A stretch of DNA of 64,000 bases, from the NCBI RefSeq assembly GCF_003260195.1, contig NZ_QEIH01000001.1, positions 248,001 through 312,000 of the forward strand. The letters run 5' to 3'. Below are positions 1-7,277 of the stretch, in pieces. Under the pieces are notes generated by a model. The model worked only from the letters and a program-made list of their open reading frames with translations. It was not told the origin of the DNA and did not search any database. Each line of letters begins with the position of its first letter. Within the stretch, counting starts at the first letter, position 1. Both the position numbers and the translations under genes were made by a program. Origin of the DNA: Lutibacter citreus. Lineage in GTDB: Bacteria; Bacteroidota; Bacteroidia; Flavobacteriales; Flavobacteriaceae.

Positions 1-524
1 AGTATGTTTTCACCAAATTGTAATTTTAATTTAGAGAGTTTAGCGTCAATTTCTCTTAATTCAGTTTTTTTGAGTTCTTCTAAATTTGCTCCATTTCTAA
101 CAAAACTTTTATACTTTTTAGTTAAAAGCATTTCTTGCTCTTTATTTAAATTTAATTCAGTTTTTTTATCGTGAACTAGTTTAATTCTTTTAAAAAGTTT
201 TTTATTAAGGGTAATATCGTTTGAAAACTCTGTAAGTAAAGGAGAAACTTCTTGCGCTATTTTTTGAATTTCTGGATTTGTTTCAGCAGAATTTAAATTA
301 AAAAAAACACTTGAGATTGCGTCTAATTTCTGCCCTGTAAAATCTAACGCTTCAATAGTGTTTTGAAAAGTTGGTTCAGCTTCATTAGTTGTGATTTTAT
401 CAATTTCTTCGTTTGCTAATTCAATACCTTTAATAAATGCAAGTTTAAAATGTTCGTTTTTTATTTTTGAAAAAGGAGCAGTTGAATAGTTAGTTTCAAA
501 AGATTCTAATAGAGGATTTTTCAT
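1..524 (-). CDS. M3-family zinc metallopeptidase (Dcp/oligopeptidase A type), N-terminal part only
   Basis: The gene reads leftward from an ATG whose complement ends at 524, and its 3' part lies beyond the left edge. About 174 N-terminal residues are visible. They start MKNPLLESF and carry stretches typical of the helical N-terminal half of peptidyl-dipeptidase Dcp and oligopeptidase A, such as PTFQNTIEAL and ISSVFFNL. Family members are usually about 670-700 residues with a HEXXH zinc site in the C-terminal half, which is not in this window, so activity cannot be judged. Enzymes of this family cleave short peptides in the cytoplasm or periplasm. No signal peptide is visible here, suggesting a cytosolic protein. 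Family call is good; the exact subfamily is an inference. Confidence 0.8.
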   Translation of the reverse strand, partial: MKNPLLESFETNYSTAPFSKIKNEHFKLAFIKGIELANEEIDKITTNEAEPTFQNTIEALDFTGQKLDAISSVFFNLNSAETNPEIQKIAQEVSPLLTEFSNDITLNKKLFKRIKLVHDKKTELNLNKEQEMLLTKKYKSFVRNGANLEELKKTELREIDAKLSKLKLQFGENI

Positions 525-567
525 AATTATTTTAATACTAATTTTATTGTAAAGGTATTACATAATG

Positions 568-603
568 AGATGTTTTTAAAATTTTTAAATTTTAAAAACA
601 TCT
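568..603. repeat. AT-rich hairpin between purE and the M3 peptidase gene
   Basis: Fifteen-base perfect arms at 568-582 and 589-603 flank a 6-base loop. No clear T-tract follows on either strand, so it is not a textbook terminator. It sits downstream of the leftward purKE operon and upstream of the leftward peptidase gene, so it may end or stabilise the purKE transcript. Function is inference. Confidence 0.5.
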
Positions 604-675
604 ATAATTTATTTTTAATGAAAGAAATAATTTTTTATAAAAAGATGCGTTATAAAAATATATAAGTATAAGAAA

Positions 676-783
676 ATGAAAAACTCAACTAATAAAATAG
701 AAATTAATACGATTATTCCTGGTTTCAATTATAAAAATAAAAGCGGAGAAATTGTTAAGCCTAAAGCACTTGTAGCTTTATAG
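676..783 (+). CDS. possible 35-residue peptide, unknown
   Basis: An ATG-started reading frame of 35 codons begins MKNSTNKIEINTII and ends at TAG, overlapping the 3' end of the convergent purE gene by six bases. The product would be basic and soluble, with no signal peptide or membrane segment. Its composition (Pro, Gly, Gly/Glu, Ala-Leu-Val-Ala-Leu tail) looks protein-like, but it is short and has no recognised relatives. There is no strong ribosome-binding site or clear promoter. It could be a chance frame in AT-rich DNA. Confidence 0.3.
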   Translation: MKNSTNKIEINTIIPGFNYKNKSGEIVKPKALVAL

Positions 784-1269
784 TTTATTTTTCAAACCTT
801 CTGCAGCTTTTAATACTTTAGTTTTTAAACTTTCTTTAAAAGCTATTATTTTATTTAAAACCAAACTATCGGAGCTACCAATTATTTGTGCAGCTAATAT
901 TCCTGCATTTTGCGCTCCGTCTAGGGCAACTGTTGCAACAGGAACACCTCCAGGCATTTGAAGGATTGATAATACAGAATCCCATCCGTCAATAGAATTT
1001 CTAGATTTTACAGGCACTCCTATAACTGGTAGTGGACTCATAGAAGCAACCATACCTGGTAAATGTGCTGCACCACCGGCTCCAGCAATAATTACAGAGA
1101 TTCCTTTTATGTGTGCACTTTTTGCATAGTCAAATAATTTTTCAGGAGTTCTGTGAGCAGAAACAATATCAACTTCTGTTTCTATATCAAAACTTTTTAA
1201 AATATCTATTGCTTGTTGCATAATTGGAAGATCAGAGTCACTTCCCATAATTATTCCTACTTTACTCAT
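778..1269 (-). CDS. purE: N5-carboxyaminoimidazole ribonucleotide mutase
   Basis: PurE moves the carboxyl group of N5-CAIR to make CAIR in de novo purine synthesis. The 163-residue length is normal for class I PurE. The GSDSDLP motif near residues 9-15 and SAHRTPE near 37-43 form the nucleotide and carboxylate site, and the glycine-rich GAGGAAHLPGMVAS stretch near residues 63-76 is also present. It follows purK on the same strand with a 7-base gap, so the two are almost surely cotranscribed. This matches the two-enzyme PurK/PurE route rather than the single-enzyme class II PurE. Confidence 0.97.
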   Translation of the reverse strand: MSKVGIIMGSDSDLPIMQQAIDILKSFDIETEVDIVSAHRTPEKLFDYAKSAHIKGISVIIAGAGGAAHLPGMVASMSPLPVIGVPVKSRNSIDGWDSVLSILQMPGGVPVATVALDGAQNAGILAAQIIGSSDSLVLNKIIAFKESLKTKVLKAAEGLKNKL

Positions 1270-1276
1270 AATTAAA

Positions 1277-2422
1277 TTATTTACTTATTACTCTTATTGT
1301 ATTTTTAACTTTTTCAGCAATTTCTCTTGCTTCTGCTATATTATTATTAGCTACAGTAACGTGTCCCATTTTCCTGAATGGACGTGTTTGTTTTTTTCCA
1401 TATATATGAGGTGTAACTCCATCCATTTTTAGAATTTCGTTCATACCTTCATAAATTACATTTCCAGAAAACCCTTCTTCTCCAACTAAGTTTACCATAA
1501 TTCCAGCAACTTTACTGTTGGTGTTTCCTAAAGGTAAGTTTAATATACTTCTAACATGTTGTTCAAATTGACTAGTATAGGAAGCCTCAATACTATAATG
1601 TCCACTATTATGTGTTCTAGGAGCCACTTCATTTACTAGAATGTCATCATTATCGGTTTGAAATAATTCAACAGCTAATAAACCTATATGTTCAAATGAT
1701 TCGGCTACTTTTAAAGCTGTTTCTCTAGCTTTTGAAGCAACTTCATCAGATATTCTTGCAGGACAAATAACATATTCAACTTGGTTTGCTTCTGGATGAA
1801 ATTCCATTTCAACAACTGGATATGTTTTTATTTCACCACTTTTATTTCTAGCTACAATAACTGCTAATTCATTTTTAAAAGGAATTAATTCTTCAATAAT
1901 ACAATCTGTATCAACTAAAGTTTTTAAATCTTCTGTGTTTTTTACAACTTTAACTCCTGTACCGTCATAACCAAATTGAGCTGATTTCCATACAAAAGGA
2001 AATGATAAGTTTTCCTTTAATAAATCTTTTAAAGTTGAAAAACGTTTGTGTGGAGATGTTGGAATATTATTTTTTACAAAGAAATCTTTTTGTTTTCCTT
2101 TGTGTTGAATAATTTTTAAGACGCTTGGTTGTGGGTAAATTTCTAAACCTTCTTCTTCCAATTTTATGAGAGCATCTATATTTACATGTTCTATTTCAAT
2201 AGTTAATAAATTTACTTTTTTACCAAAATTGTAAACAGTATCAAAATCCATTAGGCTTCCTAAATGAAATTCATTGCAAATTTGTGCGCAAGGTGCATCA
2301 CTAGCACTGTCTAAAATACAGGTGTAAATATCAAATTTTTGAGTTTCGGTAAGTAACATTTTACCTAATTGTCCACCTCCTAATACGCCTAATCTAAAAT
2401 CTGTTGAGAAATAATTTTTCAC
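1277..2422 (-). CDS. purK: N5-carboxyaminoimidazole ribonucleotide synthase
   Basis: PurK is an ATP-grasp ligase that carboxylates aminoimidazole ribonucleotide with bicarbonate and ATP to give N5-CAIR, the substrate of PurE. The 381-residue length is normal. The N-terminal GVLGGGQLGKML is the PurK preATP-grasp signature; VWKSAQFGYDGTGV marks the central ATP-grasp lid, and ELFQ...VNEVAPRTHNSGH is the metal and substrate-binding segment. It is the first gene of the purK-purE operon. A TATTTTTG sequence (complement of 2440-2447) just upstream fits a Bacteroidota -7 element, though no good -33 partner was found. Confidence 0.97.
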   Translation of the reverse strand: MKNYFSTDFRLGVLGGGQLGKMLLTETQKFDIYTCILDSASDAPCAQICNEFHLGSLMDFDTVYNFGKKVNLLTIEIEHVNIDALIKLEEEGLEIYPQPSVLKIIQHKGKQKDFFVKNNIPTSPHKRFSTLKDLLKENLSFPFVWKSAQFGYDGTGVKVVKNTEDLKTLVDTDCIIEELIPFKNELAVIVARNKSGEIKTYPVVEMEFHPEANQVEYVICPARISDEVASKARETALKVAESFEHIGLLAVELFQTDNDDILVNEVAPRTHNSGHYSIEASYTSQFEQHVRSILNLPLGNTNSKVAGIMVNLVGEEGFSGNVIYEGMNEILKMDGVTPHIYGKKQTRPFRKMGHVTVANNNIAEAREIAEKVKNTIRVISK

Positions 2423-2471
2423 TTTTTTGTGCTTTCGGACAAAAATAGTAATTATGATTTTAATTGAATGC

Positions 2472-2888
2472 TTAAAAATTTGTAATATTTAAAATAGAGC
2501 CATTTTGGGTAACTCTGTATTCTCGTGCAAAATGATTATTTCCAGATGTTTGAGGAGACCCATCATATATACTGTATTCGCTCTTATCACAGGAACATTT
2601 CATTTTTAAGCTTCCATCAAAGGTCATTGGTGTTGTACAATCGTAATTTGGACAAGCTCTCTCAAAAGCCTTAAACGGCGGGTTCCCTATACCTGTATTT
2701 TGAATAATAACTCCTTGAATTGCACCGTTGGCGTTTGCCCATCCGCTTGGTGTATTTAAATTAATAAATTCAGGTAAATTTAGATTTACTGTAATGTTAA
2801 AATTATAATCTGGCAGAATGTCATTTGTTTCATTTTTTTCGCAAGAAATGAAAGAAACAATAAGTATTAAGAAAAGGAAGCTTCTCAT
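2472..2888 (-). CDS. Rieske-like lipoprotein
   Basis: I chose the ATG at 2888 (138 residues) because it begins a clear lipoprotein signal, MRSFLFLILIVSFISCEK, with the lipobox cysteine at residue 17; a frame extending upstream to 2960 lacks this logic. The mature part has a CPNYDC segment and an MKCSCDKSEYSIYDGSP segment arranged like the two metal-binding loops of Rieske [2Fe-2S] domains. The canonical CxH and CxxH pairs are absent, so binding of a Rieske cluster is doubtful. Similar small Rieske-like lipoproteins are common in Flavobacteriia. It would be anchored in a membrane facing the periplasm. Function unknown. Confidence 0.75.
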   Translation of the reverse strand: MRSFLFLILIVSFISCEKNETNDILPDYNFNITVNLNLPEFINLNTPSGWANANGAIQGVIIQNTGIGNPPFKAFERACPNYDCTTPMTFDGSLKMKCSCDKSEYSIYDGSPQTSGNNHFAREYRVTQNGSILNITNF

Positions 2889-2939
2889 TATAAAAATTTC
2901 ATGTTTATAGGTAAACGACTGCAATTTACAAATATTTTG

Positions 2940-2947
2940 TACATTTG
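2940..2947 (+). promoter_or_regulatory. putative -7 box of the greA promoter
   Basis: TACATTTG matches the Bacteroidota -7 consensus TAnnTTTG and lies 61 bases before the chosen greA ATG. The upstream TTTG partner is poor, so this is a weak call. Confidence 0.4.
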
Positions 2948-3008
2948 TAATAAATCTCATTCTGGGTTCCAGTTTTGAGATTTTTTGTCTTTAATAAAAA
3001 TAGAAGTT

Positions 3009-3482
3009 ATGAGCGAAATTTCATATTATTCCAAAGAAGGAATGAAAAAGTTAAAGGGCGAATTAGAACATTTAGAAAGTGTTGAGCGTCCAAGGGTGAG
3101 TAATGATATTGCTGAGGCCAGAGATAAAGGGGATTTAAGTGAAAATGCTGAATATCATGCAGCAAAAGAGGAACAATCTCATTTAGAATTTAAAATAGCT
3201 AAATTAAAGGGTGTTATTTCAAACGCCAGAATTATTGATGAATCTAAATTAGATACCTCAAAAATATTAATTCATTCTATAGTTAAGATTAGAAATACTG
3301 CAAACAAAATGGAGTTTACTTATACTTTGGTTGCTGATTCTGAAACCAATATAAAAGAAGGTAAATTATCTGTTAATTCTCCTATTGGAAAAGGATTGTT
3401 AGGAAAAAAAGTTGGTGATATTACAGAAATTCAAGTTCCTAGTGGAGTTATGAAATTTGAAATTGTAGAAATTTCTAGATAA
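3009..3482 (+). CDS. greA: transcription elongation factor GreA
   Basis: GreA enters the secondary channel of backtracked RNA polymerase and stimulates cleavage of the RNA 3' end. The 157-residue product from the ATG at 3009 matches the usual 158. A coiled-coil N-terminal domain contains the hallmark acidic tip DLSENAEYHAAKEEQ near residues 41-55, and a C-terminal FKBP-like domain contains SPIGKGLLGKKVGD. An upstream in-frame TTG at 2985 would add eight residues without family support. A hairpin terminator follows at 3505-3541, so greA looks like a single-gene unit. Confidence 0.96.
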   Translation: MSEISYYSKEGMKKLKGELEHLESVERPRVSNDIAEARDKGDLSENAEYHAAKEEQSHLEFKIAKLKGVISNARIIDESKLDTSKILIHSIVKIRNTANKMEFTYTLVADSETNIKEGKLSVNSPIGKGLLGKKVGDITEIQVPSGVMKFEIVEISR

Positions 3483-3504
3483 AATAATTAATAAAATAAT
3501 TTGT

Positions 3505-3541
3505 AACCCTTTTCAGTTTTTTAATTGAGAAGGGTTTCTTA
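3505..3541 (+). terminator. intrinsic terminator after greA
   Basis: Arms AACCCTTTTC (3505-3514) and GAGAAGGGTT (3527-3536) pair with one G-U, followed by a T-rich tail. Confidence 0.8.
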
Positions 3542-3562
3542 TTTTTGAGTAAAATTGATTTT

Positions 3563-3952
3563 ATGAGTTCTATATTTACAAAAATAATAAATGGTGAAAT
3601 ACCATCTTACAAAGTTGCTGAAAATGAAAATTTTTATGCTTTTTTAGATATCAATCCTAATGCAAAAGGACATACACTAGTTGTGCCTAAAAAGGAAGTT
3701 AATAAACTTTTTGATTTAGAAGAGTCTCTTTATAATGAGTTAATGAGTTTTTCTAGACAAATAGGATTGGCTATTGAAAAATGTATTCCTTGTAATAGAG
3801 TAGGAATGGCTGTAATTGGGTTAGAAGTTCCGCATGTACATGTGCATTTAATTCCTCTTAAAAAGATGGAAGATATTCAGTTTAAGAAAAAAGAAAAGTT
3901 AGAGCCAGAAGAGTTTGAGGCAATTGCAAAAAAAATTGCAGAAAACTTATAA
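3563..3952 (+). CDS. HIT-family nucleotide hydrolase
   Basis: A 129-residue histidine-triad protein. The catalytic motif appears as VPHVHVHLIP near residues 93-102, matching H-x-H-x-H-x-x, and the N-terminal FTKIINGEIPSYKV is the classic HIT opening. Such enzymes hydrolyse nucleoside phosphoramidates, dinucleotides or adenylated compounds; the physiological substrate cannot be told from sequence. I used the ATG at 3563 (MSSIFTKII), which gives the family's normal length, rather than a TTG at 3545. It follows the greA terminator. Confidence 0.93.
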   Translation: MSSIFTKIINGEIPSYKVAENENFYAFLDINPNAKGHTLVVPKKEVNKLFDLEESLYNELMSFSRQIGLAIEKCIPCNRVGMAVIGLEVPHVHVHLIPLKKMEDIQFKKKEKLEPEEFEAIAKKIAENL

Positions 3953-3954
3953 TA

Positions 3955-4047
3955 TTATACCAATTTAACATTAAAATGTTATGTGTAATTTGAATGAAAA
4001 ATAATTCAAATTTAATGATACCATATTTTAATGTTAAGTTGGTATTA
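3955..4047. repeat. nested inverted repeat between convergent genes
   Basis: Outer arms at 3955-3977 and 4025-4047 match at 21 of 23 positions; an inner hairpin has arms AATTTGAAT and ATTCAAATT around 3988-4012. The element fills the gap between the rightward HIT gene and the leftward kinase gene and overlaps the last codon of the latter. It could terminate both transcripts or be a dispersed palindromic repeat. Confidence 0.7.
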
Positions 4048-5193
4048 CTTTTTTAGTATTATTTCAAAAGTAGTACCTTTTCCTAATTCTGATTTTAAAA
4101 CAGAAATTTTACCATTATGGTAGTCTTCAATTATTCGTTTGGCTAATGATAAACCAAGACCCCATCCACGTTTTTTTGTTGTAAACCCTGGGGAAAATAT
4201 TTTTTGTTGCAAGCTTTTTGAAATTCCTTTCCCTGAATCAGAAATTTGAATTTTTAAAATTTTAGGATCGTCTATAATTGAAAGTGATATTTTTCCTTTT
4301 CCTTTCATTGAATCTATGGCATTTTTAACCAAATTTTCAATAACCCAACTATAAAGTTGAAGATTTAGATCTATTAAAATATTCGATTCTTCAGAATTAA
4401 AAATAAAATTAACTTGTTTTGAACTTCTAGATTTTAAGTAATTAAAAGAGGTTTCGGTAGCTTCAACTATATTGTGTTTTTTTAATACAGGAATTGAGCC
4501 AATTTTAGAAAATCGCTCAGCAATAGTGTTTAGTCTATGTACATCTTTTTCTATTTCAAGCACTGTACTTTCATCGGTGTTTTCAAGTCTTAAAATTTCT
4601 ATCCAACCTAAAAGAGAAGAAAGTGGAGTTCCTATTTGATGTGCAGTTTCCCTAGCCATTCCTGTCCATAACTTGTTTTGATCAGCTATTTTATTAGATT
4701 TGAAAAATAAATAAATAACACTGGCAAATAAGATTAAAATTAAAATAAGTGCAACCGGATAATACTTTAATTTAGTAAGTAAATCAGAATCTCTGTAATA
4801 AATAAATTGTTTAGTATTTCCTCGTCTATGACTCACGGTTAAAGGTGAGTTTTGACTTTTCATTATTTGTAATTGCTTAATTAAATAGGACGCTTTATTA
4901 ATATTAATAGAATCTAAGTTAGCCCATAGAGTAATACTATCTTTTTCATTGGTAATTATCATTGGGATATTGTTGTTTTTTCCAATAATCTTGTCTTCTA
5001 AAGAAAAATCTGCATTTAAATCAAAATCACTAAAGCGTTGATAAGCTCCAGCTAAAATTTCCATTTTAGCTCGCTCTTCATTCTTAAATTTTTGAAAAAA
5101 GTCATATGTATTCCATAAAATTAGAGCTACAATAATAAATGAAGTTATTATTACAGCCCATCTTATTATTTGTGCGTTTTTATGTGAAGCCAT
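4045..5193 (-). CDS. membrane sensor histidine kinase
   Basis: A 382-residue two-component sensor. Two membrane segments (about residues 11-28 and 146-164) bracket a periplasmic domain of some 115 residues with no family I recognise, and there is no HAMP domain. The phosphoacceptor box reads ETAHQIGTPLSSL with His at 185. The ATPase domain shows the N-box ENLVKNAIDSM (Asn 291), DSGKGI (319-324) and GWGLGLSLAKRI (343-354). The unusual HQIGTPL rather than HELRTPL is common in flavobacterial kinases. No response regulator gene lies beside it, so it is an orphan and its stimulus is unknown. Confidence 0.9.
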   Translation of the reverse strand: MASHKNAQIIRWAVIITSFIIVALILWNTYDFFQKFKNEERAKMEILAGAYQRFSDFDLNADFSLEDKIIGKNNNIPMIITNEKDSITLWANLDSININKASYLIKQLQIMKSQNSPLTVSHRRGNTKQFIYYRDSDLLTKLKYYPVALILILILFASVIYLFFKSNKIADQNKLWTGMARETAHQIGTPLSSLLGWIEILRLENTDESTVLEIEKDVHRLNTIAERFSKIGSIPVLKKHNIVEATETSFNYLKSRSSKQVNFIFNSEESNILIDLNLQLYSWVIENLVKNAIDSMKGKGKISLSIIDDPKILKIQISDSGKGISKSLQQKIFSPGFTTKKRGWGLGLSLAKRIIEDYHNGKISVLKSELGKGTTFEIILKK

Positions 5194-5318
5194 TTTTCAA
5201 ATATAGAATTTATGCATTATATAACAGAAAATATGAAGTCTTATTATTAATGGTTAGCTATTATTTACAAGGTAAATTAATTTTGATGTTAATAAGTTTA
5301 GAAAATATCCCTATTAAA

Positions 5319-5353
5319 TTGTTGGAATGGATATTGTAAAAAAATTACATTTG
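5319..5353 (+). promoter_or_regulatory. putative promoter of the DUF3127 gene
   Basis: TTGTTG (5319-5324) and TACATTTG (5346-5353), spaced 21 bases from the second TTG, match the Bacteroidota -33/-7 pattern. The ATG follows at 5418. Confidence 0.6.
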
Positions 5354-5417
5354 TACAATCTATTTAATAGAAGAAGGTATTGGTGTGTTGAGCACCGTTA
5401 ATGAAATAATTTGAAAT

Positions 5418-5792
5418 ATGGAAGTTACAGGAAAAATTAAATTAATAAACGAGGAGCAAACGTTTGGTGCAAGTGGATTTAGAAAAAGAGAATTAGTTGT
5501 TACAACTAATGAACAATATCCTCAAATGATACTTATTGAATTTGTACAAGATAAATGTGATTTATTAAACAGTTATCAAGTAGGGCAAGATGTAAAAGTT
5601 TCAATTAACTTAAGAGGTAGAGAATGGATTAATCCAGAAGGTGTTGCTAAATACTTTAACGCTATTCAAGGTTGGAGAATTGAAGCTGCGCAACCTGAAG
5701 GATCGGCTCAAGTACCTCCAATGGCACCTTTAGATAATCTTGAAACAGTTTCTAAAACTGATGATACAGAACCAGATGATTTACCTTTTTAA
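5418..5792 (+). CDS. DUF3127 protein, OB-fold-like, with an SSB-type acidic tail
   Basis: A 124-residue protein. Residues 1-95 match DUF3127, a small Bacteroidota family related to single-stranded DNA-binding OB folds (start MEVTGKIKLI, then REWINPEGVAKYFNAIQGWR). A Pro-rich linker leads to a C-terminal DDTEPDDLPF. That ending resembles the DDDIPF tip by which SSB recruits replication and repair proteins. It is a single-gene unit with its own promoter and a strong terminator. A role at DNA is inference from fold and tail; no experimental function is known to me. Confidence 0.88.
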   Translation: MEVTGKIKLINEEQTFGASGFRKRELVVTTNEQYPQMILIEFVQDKCDLLNSYQVGQDVKVSINLRGREWINPEGVAKYFNAIQGWRIEAAQPEGSAQVPPMAPLDNLETVSKTDDTEPDDLPF

Positions 5793-5816
5793 GTAAGTTT
5801 TTAATAATATTTAAAA

Positions 5817-5847
5817 GAGAAAAACGAAAGTTTTTCTCTTTTTTTGT
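5817..5847 (+). terminator. intrinsic terminator after the DUF3127 gene
   Basis: A 10-base stem AGAGAAAAAC / GTTTTTCTCT with a GAAA loop is followed directly by a run of T. Confidence 0.9.
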
Positions 5848-5875
5848 TTAACTATATTTGTGAAAAATTAGATAA

Positions 5876-6511
5876 ATGTACTTGCTATCAAAAGATTTAG
5901 TGTTTCCTCCAGTTCATTTGGCAAATGAAGATGGTTTGTTAGCTATTGGAGGTGATTTAACAGCAAAAAGGTTGTTGTTGGCCTACAAAAGCGGCATATT
6001 TCCTTGGTACAATCAAGGAGAGCCAATAATTTGGTATAGTCCAGATCCTAGAATGGTTTTATTTCCATATAAATTAAAAATTTCGAAAAGCATGAAACAG
6101 GTAATTCGAAAAAATGAATTTAAGGTTACCTACAATCAAAATTTTAGTAAAGTAATTTCAAGTTGTAAGGATATTTATAGAGTTTCAGACCAGGGGCAAA
6201 CGTGGATAACAAATGAAATGCAAGAAGCTTATATAAACATGAATAAATTAGGTATTGCAAAATCTGTAGAAGTCTGGAAAAACAATGAATTGGTTGGCGG
6301 TTTATATGGAGTAGATTTGGGAACTGTTTTTTGTGGTGAAAGTATGTTTAGTAAGGTAAGTAATGCTTCAAAAATGGCATTTATTTTTTTAGTTCAAAAA
6401 TTGAAAAAAGAAAATTATTGTTTAATAGATTGTCAAGTATACAATAATCATTTAGCAAGTTTAGGAGCCGAAGAAATACCACGCAAGGAATTTTTAACTT
6501 ACTTAAAATAG
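5876..6511 (+). CDS. aat: leucyl/phenylalanyl-tRNA-protein transferase
   Basis: Aat adds Leu or Phe from aminoacyl-tRNA to proteins with N-terminal Arg or Lys, marking them for ClpS/ClpAP degradation (bacterial N-end rule). The 211-residue length fits. The signature run FPWYNQGEPIIWYSPDPR is near residues 42-59 and GGLYGVDLGTVFCGESMFS near 141-159, both diagnostic of the family. A TATATTTG box about 16-23 bases before the ATG suggests a very short leader. The neighbouring genes are not functionally linked. Confidence 0.96.
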   Translation: MYLLSKDLVFPPVHLANEDGLLAIGGDLTAKRLLLAYKSGIFPWYNQGEPIIWYSPDPRMVLFPYKLKISKSMKQVIRKNEFKVTYNQNFSKVISSCKDIYRVSDQGQTWITNEMQEAYINMNKLGIAKSVEVWKNNELVGGLYGVDLGTVFCGESMFSKVSNASKMAFIFLVQKLKKENYCLIDCQVYNNHLASLGAEEIPRKEFLTYLK

Positions 6512-6535
6512 AATATAATATAAGAAGAAGTTCAT

Positions 6536-6543
6536 TATATTTG
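6536..6543 (+). promoter_or_regulatory. putative -7 box before the MazG-like gene
   Basis: TATATTTG matches TAnnTTTG 21 bases upstream of the ATG at 6565; no convincing -33 element was identified. Confidence 0.45.
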
Positions 6544-6564
6544 AAAACTAAAAAATAAAACACA

Positions 6565-6891
6565 ATGGATTTGAAAAATGGACAGTTAGTTGTAGATAAT
6601 TGGATAAAAGAACATGGAGTTAGATATTTTAATGAACTAACAAATATGGCTCAATTAACTGAAGAAGTAGGGGAGGTTGCTCGTATTATTGCGCGCAGAT
6701 ATGGAGAGCAAAGCGAAAAGGAAAGCGACAAAAACAAAGATTTAGGAGAGGAGTTAGCAGATGTGGTTTTTGTAGTTTTATGTTTGGCAAATCAAACAGG
6801 GATTGATTTACAAGCTGCCTTTGATGATAAAATGGATGTTAAAACAAAACGTGATCACGATCGCCATCATAATAATAAAAAATTAAAATAA
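6565..6891 (+). CDS. MazG-type nucleotide pyrophosphohydrolase
   Basis: A 108-residue all-alpha NTP pyrophosphatase. The metal-binding helix pair shows LTEEVGEVARI (EExxE, near residues 31-41) and ELADVVFVVL (ExxD, near 63-72), as in MazG-like and dCTP pyrophosphatase-like enzymes. Such proteins remove pyrophosphate from non-canonical or excess nucleotides. The C-terminal tail is rich in His, Lys and Asn (DHDRHHNNKK), typical of the flavobacterial members. Its stop codon overlaps the ATG of the next small membrane protein by one base (TAATG), suggesting translational coupling. Confidence 0.9.
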   Translation: MDLKNGQLVVDNWIKEHGVRYFNELTNMAQLTEEVGEVARIIARRYGEQSEKESDKNKDLGEELADVVFVVLCLANQTGIDLQAAFDDKMDVKTKRDHDRHHNNKKLK

Positions 6892-7133
6892 TGAGTAGTC
6901 AATATAAAGATGTATCTTTTTTACACTTAACAATAAAGTTTGGAGCTGGATTTTTAGTGCTATTTTCAATAGTGAAAATAGGGTTAAAGATTATTAGAAC
7001 TGGTAGTTTTGATCTAATGATTGCCGAATATTTTGGTCCTGAAACTTGGTATAAATTTATCATGCAGCTTTTTCTTGGGGCTTTATTTTATGGGCTGTTT
7101 ATGGCTGGTTATTATAAGTTTATTAAAAAATAA
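6891..7133 (+). CDS. small two-helix membrane protein, unknown
   Basis: An 80-residue protein with two hydrophobic segments (about residues 12-33 and 57-76) and a basic C-terminus. I recognise no domain. Its start codon overlaps the stop of the preceding MazG-like gene by one base, so both are translated from one message, and the pairing may mean a shared task or only cotranscription. No catalytic motif is visible. Confidence 0.75.
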   Translation: MSSQYKDVSFLHLTIKFGAGFLVLFSIVKIGLKIIRTGSFDLMIAEYFGPETWYKFIMQLFLGALFYGLFMAGYYKFIKK

Positions 7134-7225
7134 GTTTAAATTCATTAATAATTCTTCAATATTTTTACGGTTGAAGGAAAACCAAAAAGTGGTTGTAGCC
7201 ATAATTTATAATATACAACTATAAA

Positions 7226-7256
7226 TTTGGATACTACTTTTGGAACATTAACTTTG
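7226..7256 (+). promoter_or_regulatory. aroA promoter
   Basis: TTTG (7226-7229), a 19-base spacer and TAACTTTG (7249-7256) match the Bacteroidota consensus. The start of transcription would fall just before the ATG at 7278, arguing against any upstream start codon. Confidence 0.75.
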
Positions 7257-7277
7257 CTCATTGAAATTAAAGATAGA

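Noticed and set aside
5139-5339. 66-codon rightward frame over the start of the sensor kinase gene
   Set aside because: It overlaps the kinase coding region and the DUF3127 promoter and shows no protein-like features.
7227-7277. Upstream TTG start for aroA (and similar extensions for pdhB at 31528, queA at 8555, rlmN at 9747, the Usp gene at 15607)
   Set aside because: These starts lie inside promoter elements or terminators or add residues without family support; the downstream ATG gives the normal length in each case.
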